Source of the DNA: Fictibacillus aquaticus
GTDB taxonomy: Bacteria > Bacillota > Bacilli > Bacillales > Fictibacillaceae
Direction: 5' to 3'
NCBI RefSeq assembly: GCF_002245695.1
Contig: NZ_NOII01000001.1
Span: forward strand, 310,001 to 374,000
DNA: 64,000 bases
The notes beneath the pieces are model-generated. The model searched no databases. It saw only the letters and a program-made list of their open reading frames with translations, and was not told the DNA's origin. Made by a program: the position numbers and the translations under genes. Positions 59,536 to 64,000 of this stretch are shown piece after piece. Within the stretch, counting starts at the first letter, position 1. Each line of letters opens with the position of its first letter.

Positions 59536-61079
59536 TGAACGGTACAGCATTTACACTATTTTTGGGAATCGTTCTCCTTACTCTTGTGATTACATATTTT
59601 GCATCCAAGAAGACAAAAACAACGAGTGATTTTTACACAGCAGACGGCGGACTGACAGGCTGGCAGAACGGACTGGCTATTGCAGGCGACTATATGTCTG
59701 CCGCTTCTTTCCTTGGCATAGCCGGTACGATCGCATTGGCAGGTTTTGATGGGTTCTTCTACAGCATCGGATTCCTTGTCGCGTACCTTGTTGTCCTTTA
59801 CCTGGTGGCCGAGCCTTTGCGAAACCTTGGTAAATATACGATGGCAGACATGATTGCGGCAAGGTTCAACGATAAGAAGATCCGCGGTGTCGCAGCATTG
59901 AACACAATCTCTATTTCTATATTTTACATGATTGCACAGCTCGTGGGTGCAGGCGCGCTGATCAAGCTTCTGCTCGGAATCGATTATGTATACTCTGTAT
60001 TAATCGTCGGTGTCTTAATGACTGTTTATGTCGTTTTTGGCGGAATGACTGCAACAAGCTGGGTGCAGATTGTAAAAGCTGTCCTTTTAATGGCAGGTAC
60101 ATTCATTATCTCTCTGATGGTATTCGCCAAATTTGGCTTCAGCCTCACTGCCATGTTTGAGCATGTGAAAACAGCGACACCGCTGGGCGAAGCTTTTCTG
60201 AATCCAGGAAACAAATTTAAAGATCCATTAGACACGATTTCACTGAATCTAGCTCTCGTACTTGGTACGGCTGGCCTGCCTCATATCCTGATCCGCTTTT
60301 TTACGGTAAAGGATGCTCCTACCGCGAGGCAATCGGTGGTTTATGCAACATGGCTGATCGGTGCGTTCTACATCATGACCATCTTCTTAGGCTTTGGGGC
60401 TGCTGCTTTTGTCGGCAATAACGCGATCGTCTCTGCTAATGCCGCCGGTAACATGGCTGCACCCCTGCTGGCACAGGAGCTTGGCGGTGACTTTTTGTTC
60501 GCTTTTGTTTCAGCCGTAGCTTTTGCGACAATACTGGCCGTAGTTGCGGGACTTGTTCTCTCTGCTGCCTCAGCTTTCGCTCACGATTTCTACAGCCATA
60601 TTCTGCGAAAAGGAAAAGCGACAGAGAAAGAACAGATGCACGCAGCTCGCTGGGCTTCTGTCGGTGTCGCCGTCCTTTCCATTATCCTAGCTCTGTTCGC
60701 TCAGCAGTTAAACGTTGCCTTCTTAGTAGCTCTTGCGTTTGCAGTAGCTGCGAGTGCAAACTTGCCGATTATCCTGCTGACGATTTTCTGGAAGCGCTTT
60801 AACACAACCGGCGCTGTTACAGGGATGCTTGTAGGCTTGTTCAGCTCACTTTTATTAGTTGCTATATCTCCAAGCGTCTGGAACCCTGTAGAAGGAGCTG
60901 CTATCCTGACTGGCGAAGCTATCTTCCCTCTTGCCAATCCAGGGATTGTCTCCATCCCTCTCGGATTCATCGGAGCCTTTTTAGGGACAGTGCTTTCTGG
61001 TGAAAAAGCTGATGCCGCAAAATTCGACGAAATCCTCGTCAAGGCTAATACGGGCATCGATCTTAATAAAGGCGCTTAA
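59535..61079 (+). CDS. cation/acetate symporter (SSS family)
   Basis: 514-residue sodium:solute symporter with 13 helices. Family motifs: D-F-Y-T-A-D-G-G-L-T-G-W-Q-N-G-L-A-I-A-G-D-Y-M-S-A-A-S-F-L-G-I-A-G (residues ~35-67), G-G-M-T-A-T-S-W-V-Q, and A-T-I-L-A-V-V-A-G-L-V-L-S-A-A-S-A-F-A-H-D. Pairing with a DUF485 gene identifies the ActP/YwcA subgroup that imports acetate and possibly pyruvate. Overlaps the DUF485 stop by one base. A G+C-rich structured repeat and, later, a terminator follow. Confidence 0.9.
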   Translation: MNGTAFTLFLGIVLLTLVITYFASKKTKTTSDFYTADGGLTGWQNGLAIAGDYMSAASFLGIAGTIALAGFDGFFYSIGFLVAYLVVLYLVAEPLRNLGKYTMADMIAARFNDKKIRGVAALNTISISIFYMIAQLVGAGALIKLLLGIDYVYSVLIVGVLMTVYVVFGGMTATSWVQIVKAVLLMAGTFIISLMVFAKFGFSLTAMFEHVKTATPLGEAFLNPGNKFKDPLDTISLNLALVLGTAGLPHILIRFFTVKDAPTARQSVVYATWLIGAFYIMTIFLGFGAAAFVGNNAIVSANAAGNMAAPLLAQELGGDFLFAFVSAVAFATILAVVAGLVLSAASAFAHDFYSHILRKGKATEKEQMHAARWASVGVAVLSIILALFAQQLNVAFLVALAFAVAASANLPIILLTIFWKRFNTTGAVTGMLVGLFSSLLLVAISPSVWNPVEGAAILTGEAIFPLANPGIVSIPLGFIGAFLGTVLSGEKADAAKFDEILVKANTGIDLNKGA

Positions 61080-61138
61080 TCACAAAAAAGGATTCCTCAT
61101 GCCTGGAAGAGCACTGTTACAGTCCTCTACTAAAAAGT

Positions 61139-61275
61139 GTAGTGCGGTGATTTCCGCTCCAGGGTGCTGAGCTTTCCGCGGGGCGTGCGGTGAGCCCCTT
61201 TGCCGCTTTGCGCCTTAAAGGGTCTCACCTTCCCGCTCGTCCCGCAGGAGTCTCGCACCCTTCCGCTACAATCAC
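61139..61275. repeat. G+C-rich structured intergenic repeat
   Basis: A nested inverted repeat: CCAGGGTGC pairs with GCACCCT, GCGGG with CCCGC, GGTGAG and CCCTTT with AAAGGG and CTCACC, closing a short loop. Base composition is clearly richer in G+C than the surroundings. It has no credible ORF. I recall related CTTTCCGCGGG-containing units as dispersed repeats in Bacillaceae, unverified here. Confidence 0.65.
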
Positions 61276-61311
61276 AATGAATTTTGCTTACAAATGAATA
61301 GAAACCAAATA

Positions 61312-61362
61312 CAAAAAAAGGGTAAGACCAACTCGTATTGCGAGGTGGTTTTACCCTTTCTT
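61312..61362 (+). terminator. intrinsic terminator downstream of the symporter
   Basis: About 18-bp stem (AAAGGGTAAGACCAACTCG with CGAGGTGGTTTTACCCTTT) followed by CTTCTT; 230 nt past the symporter stop, after the structured repeat. Confidence 0.75.
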
Positions 61363-61510
61363 CTGTACAATTAAGTATCGTAAACGTGTGGGTGATTTCA
61401 AAGGTTTAAAAATAATATCACAACCGCTTAAACATCTTGAACCCATCCTTTAAAAGTTTGATTCGGAGTGTAAGGGGTCGACTCTTCGAAAATGAAGTTT
61501 GCATTTCCTT

Positions 61511-61605
61511 CGTGCAATGTATCGCTGCCGGCGCTTTCCTTGTCCAGCAGAAAACCGCAGCCCTGCGGAAAGCGTGCACCTGAAGAGGAGATCAACCTCT
61601 TCTCT
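61511..61605. repeat. second, degenerate structured repeat in opposite orientation
   Basis: CGCTTTCC (61532-61539) pairs with GGAAAGCG (61567-61574) and GAAGAGG (61582-61588) with CCTCTTC (61596-61602). In reverse complement the segment reads GGTGCACGCTTTCCGCAGGG, resembling GGTGCTGAGCTTTCCGCGGG of the 61139 element. Confidence 0.5.
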
Positions 61606-61667
61606 GAATTGCAATAGCATCAAATAGTTTTCAGCGCCACCGCTGACGGGCTCCTTTATGTATGTCC

Positions 61668-62366
61668 TTATAATGAAGCGTATCCACTCATTCCATTCAT
61701 GATTGTGTTCATCGTTTTTGTCTTAAAATCATCCGGTACTGATTCACCTTCAGGGTTACAATAATAATACGCTCCCTTTTCTTCATGAAACGAGAAACCG
61801 AGATTTTGCAGCAGCTCTTGCAAATTTTCTGGCAGGTTTGTCAGTCCAGTCTTCTCGGTAAAATAAGGTGTCGGCCGGATCTCAACATCGATATCTCCTT
61901 TTCCTGTATACACCGCCACAAGATCTTTATTCGTTTTTGATATCCATTGCCCTTTCGAGTATAGCGCGATTCTTGCTGCCGCAAGAGTTGCTATTCCCTC
62001 AATGTTCATGCCAAATATCATGTTGATTGCGGCCCGGATTCCGCTTCCTGAGTTGTGGTGCTGCCCTAAATAATGATCGAGTACTTCTGCTTTCTCCAAA
62101 TTCATGATGAACGCATCATGAACGGGCTTTCCTGACCTTTCAAGGCTCGAACGCACTCGCTCCATAACCGCAGGAGGATAGAGCGATGCTTTTCTTCCTT
62201 CTCCTGCAGAGGATATGCGGTTTATATCGATTTTTAATATGTTATAAAGAATCTTTGCTATATGAACGCTCGTTACATGGTTCAAAGAGTCCAGGTAGGC
62301 ATCGATCGCTTGAACTTTAGTAAGTCCATTTTCTTTTTTATCAGCGCTTGTATCAATATGCTGCAT
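61668..62366 (-). CDS. unrecognised 232-residue protein
   Basis: Starts at ATG 62366 (M-Q-H-I-D-T-S) with GGAGG 5 nt upstream. An N-terminal helical part (~15-60: VQAIDAYLDSLNHVTSVHIAKILYNILKIDINRI) could be a helix-turn-helix-like segment, followed by A-G-E-G-R-K-A-S-L-Y-P. The middle has a Gly/Ala-rich region (GSGIRAAINMIFGMNIEGIATLAAARIAL), and the C-terminal third is acidic with Y-Y-Y-C-N-P-E-G-E. No signal peptide or known motif. It stands alone between the structured repeats and the antiporter gene. I do not recognise the family. Confidence 0.65.
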   Translation of the reverse strand: MQHIDTSADKKENGLTKVQAIDAYLDSLNHVTSVHIAKILYNILKIDINRISSAGEGRKASLYPPAVMERVRSSLERSGKPVHDAFIMNLEKAEVLDHYLGQHHNSGSGIRAAINMIFGMNIEGIATLAAARIALYSKGQWISKTNKDLVAVYTGKGDIDVEIRPTPYFTEKTGLTNLPENLQELLQNLGFSFHEEKGAYYYCNPEGESVPDDFKTKTMNTIMNGMSGYASL

Positions 62367-62452
62367 ACATTCCTCCACAAACTATATTTTATATTCTTTT
62401 CCATTATCGCCCTCCAGGTTTTAATTTTCAATCTGCAGTTAATTGGAACAGA

Positions 62453-62486
62453 AAAAGAGAATGCACGAACATCGGCATTCTCTTTA
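62453..62486 (-). terminator. intrinsic terminator of the APC antiporter gene
   Basis: AAAGAGAATGC / GCATTCTCTTT stem with a 10-nt loop and U-rich tail on the minus strand, next to the stop. Confidence 0.85.
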
Positions 62487-62489
62487 ATA

Positions 62490-63899
62490 TTAAGCTGATT
62501 TTTTTGTAATAAAATGCCTTCTCACCATCGGATAAAACACAATTCCTGAAGCAAGCAAAGCAATACCTAGCATGAAGGTTTTTAAATCTGCCGTACCGGC
62601 TTTTATTACCCAAATGGAATAGATCGCCGCAATGCCGGCAATTAAACCATCAATCCTGCGTGCATTCGGCTGAGATTCATACGTTTCACCTGTAATGACA
62701 AGCTTCAGCTGGTAGAATGCCCCCATGATATAAGGAACAAGGAATGCGAGCGTGGCGATAAAAATAATAAAATCAAACGCTTCGGCCATTGATTGTGAGA
62801 TAACCGAAAAAATGAAAAGCTGTGTGCAAATATTGGTCACAATCAATGAAAATACAGGTGCTCCGTTCTTGTTTTCTTTTAAAAACTGCGGCAGGAACAT
62901 CTTTTGTTTCGCCGCCTGAAAAGGTACTTCCGCTGAGAGCAGCACCCATCCGATTGTCGCACCAAGAAGTGAAATGATACCCAGTAGTGCCATCACATAA
63001 CTGCCTGAAGGTCCGATAACAGCTGAAAGGGCATCTACAAGCGGCTTTTGCGATTTGACGAGCTCTTCTTTCGGCAGTGTTCCCATCACAAGTACTGTAA
63101 TTAAAATATACAAAGCAAGTGCTATGAAGAGACCGAGTATCGTTGCTTTTTTCACATCAGTCTGCTTCTTAGCTCTCGTTGAAAAAACGACAGCTGATTC
63201 AACGCCAACAAAAGCCCACAGTGTTGCTATCGCAGCATTGTTCACCTGGCCCAGGAGTCCAATGCTTCCCCCTCCGCCATCTGAAACTGGTTCTGCAAAA
63301 GGAATCAGATTAGATGCTTCAAAAGCGAAAAGACAAACCACGATAAACAGAAAAAACCCTGTCACTTTTGCCGCCGTCGCCACAAAATTAATACGGCCAG
63401 CGCCTTCAACCCCTCTTAAGATCATGAAATGAATCGCCCAAAGCAGCATGCTGCACACAATAAATGTGATCAGACCGCCGGCTGTAACGGTTTGTGATAA
63501 AAAAGTAAACAGCTTTTTTTCATTTGTCATGACTGGGAAAAAGGTTGAAAGGTAGCTGGCAAAAGTCGTGATGATCGCAACGTTTCCTGCCCAGTTAGCT
63601 ACCCAGTAGCCCCAGCTTACGAGATATCCGCCAAGAAGCGAGCTTTCACTGCCTTCTTTAAAGAGCGCTTTCGCATAGTTCTGCGGGCCACCGTTTAAAT
63701 CTGGCTTCCTGACAGACAAGTTCCCGAACACGAGCGCTGTCATTAGTACACCAAATCCTGTAATAAGCCACGCGGATAAAACACCTGCCGGACTTGCTGC
63801 TTCAGCGAGAGAACGAGGCAGCATAAAGATACCCGAACCGACCATGTTGCCGACAACAAGCGCTGTAAGCACCCAAAGTCCTAGTCGTTTATTATTCAA
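62490..63899 (-). CDS. APC family basic amino-acid/polyamine antiporter
   Basis: 469-residue, ~12-helix transporter of the amino acid-polyamine-organocation superfamily. The helix-1 motif V-V-G-N-M-V-G-S-G-I-F-M-L-P and N-G-G-P-Q-N-Y-A-K-A-L-F typify the basic amino-acid/polyamine antiporter group that includes ArcD-type arginine/ornithine exchangers. A-L-W-A-F-V-G-V-E-S-A-V-V-F-S-T-R-A (helix 6 region) fits the same group. The start is TTG 63899 after TAGGAGG. No arginine deiminase genes are in view, so the substrate is uncertain. Confidence 0.85.
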   Translation of the reverse strand: MNNKRLGLWVLTALVVGNMVGSGIFMLPRSLAEAASPAGVLSAWLITGFGVLMTALVFGNLSVRKPDLNGGPQNYAKALFKEGSESSLLGGYLVSWGYWVANWAGNVAIITTFASYLSTFFPVMTNEKKLFTFLSQTVTAGGLITFIVCSMLLWAIHFMILRGVEGAGRINFVATAAKVTGFFLFIVVCLFAFEASNLIPFAEPVSDGGGGSIGLLGQVNNAAIATLWAFVGVESAVVFSTRAKKQTDVKKATILGLFIALALYILITVLVMGTLPKEELVKSQKPLVDALSAVIGPSGSYVMALLGIISLLGATIGWVLLSAEVPFQAAKQKMFLPQFLKENKNGAPVFSLIVTNICTQLFIFSVISQSMAEAFDFIIFIATLAFLVPYIMGAFYQLKLVITGETYESQPNARRIDGLIAGIAAIYSIWVIKAGTADLKTFMLGIALLASGIVFYPMVRRHFITKKSA

Positions 63900-64000
63900 A
63901 GAAATAACCTCCTATAATAGCCTGTAAATAGTTTTCCCCATATTAATTAAAAGTAACGGAAACACAATAGACTCTATAGTACACTAGCAAGATAAAGGAT

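Overview
The window looks like a chromosomal segment of an aerobic, spore-forming member of the Bacillaceae. By eye the G+C content is in the low-to-mid 40s percent. Strong GGAGG-type ribosome binding sites, ATG/GTG/TTG starts, many U-tailed hairpins, a T-box leader, a GlnR/TnrA box and Bacillus-type sporulation or signalling genes (kapB, YpzI, YppC-like DUF2515, a YjcZ-like miniprotein) all fit this. The genus cannot be fixed from the sequence alone; a Bacillus/Fictibacillus-like organism is a reasonable guess. I see no prophage, insertion sequence with a transposase, or CRISPR array.

Layout. 1-7.7 kb: the end of a permease, small DUF proteins, a hydrolase, a tandem P-loop ATPase with a sigma-K-like promoter, a flippase, a CBS protein and a DUF2238 membrane protein. 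7.7-11.2 kb: an overlapping pair of half-size ABC exporters. 11.3-16.6 kb: small proteins that may be spore-related, a T-box-controlled prolyl-tRNA synthetase whose 5' end is broken by a 13-bp tandem duplication, and an ABC-F ATPase behind a leader containing a 41-codon upstream ORF and an intrinsic terminator. 16.6-24.2 kb: a DJ-1/PfpI protein, a MarR regulator, the 2-oxoglutarate dehydrogenase genes odhA-odhB, and rarD. 24.5-33.6 kb: hemolysin III, MATE efflux, an MsrA-MsrB fusion, a CidA/LrgA-CidB/LrgB pair, a GntP permease with 3-hydroxybutyrate dehydrogenase, EamA, deoxyribosyltransferase-like and SGNH genes. 33.7-43.3 kb: a Pro/Met-rich protein, DUF2515, DUF502 with D-amino-acid transaminase, a secreted lamin-tail/phospholipase-D protein, nadE, kapB, trhO and a lone tRNA-Arg(UCG). 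43.7-52.5 kb: amidase, threonine aldolase with an MFS pump, YciI, an RsmJ-like methyltransferase, an MMPL transporter, plsY and a His/Gly-rich miniprotein. 52.6-64 kb: a DEDDh exonuclease and DUF294 nucleotidyltransferase downstream of the ammonium transporter amt, bacilliredoxin, an extended SDR, an MgtC protein, a DUF485/acetate symporter operon, structured G+C-rich repeats, an unrecognised protein and an APC amino-acid antiporter.

Most of the region is housekeeping and transport. The observations most worth following are the uORF/terminator leader of the ABC-F gene (16.28-16.63 kb), the frameshifting duplication and adjacent A7 tract in proS (13.4 kb), the amt-nucleotidyltransferase-exonuclease cluster with an operator between promoter and RBS (52.6-55.8 kb), a cluster of TTGCAA inverted repeats beside marR (18.3 kb), sigma-K-like promoters on uncharacterised genes, and several families of palindromic intergenic repeats.
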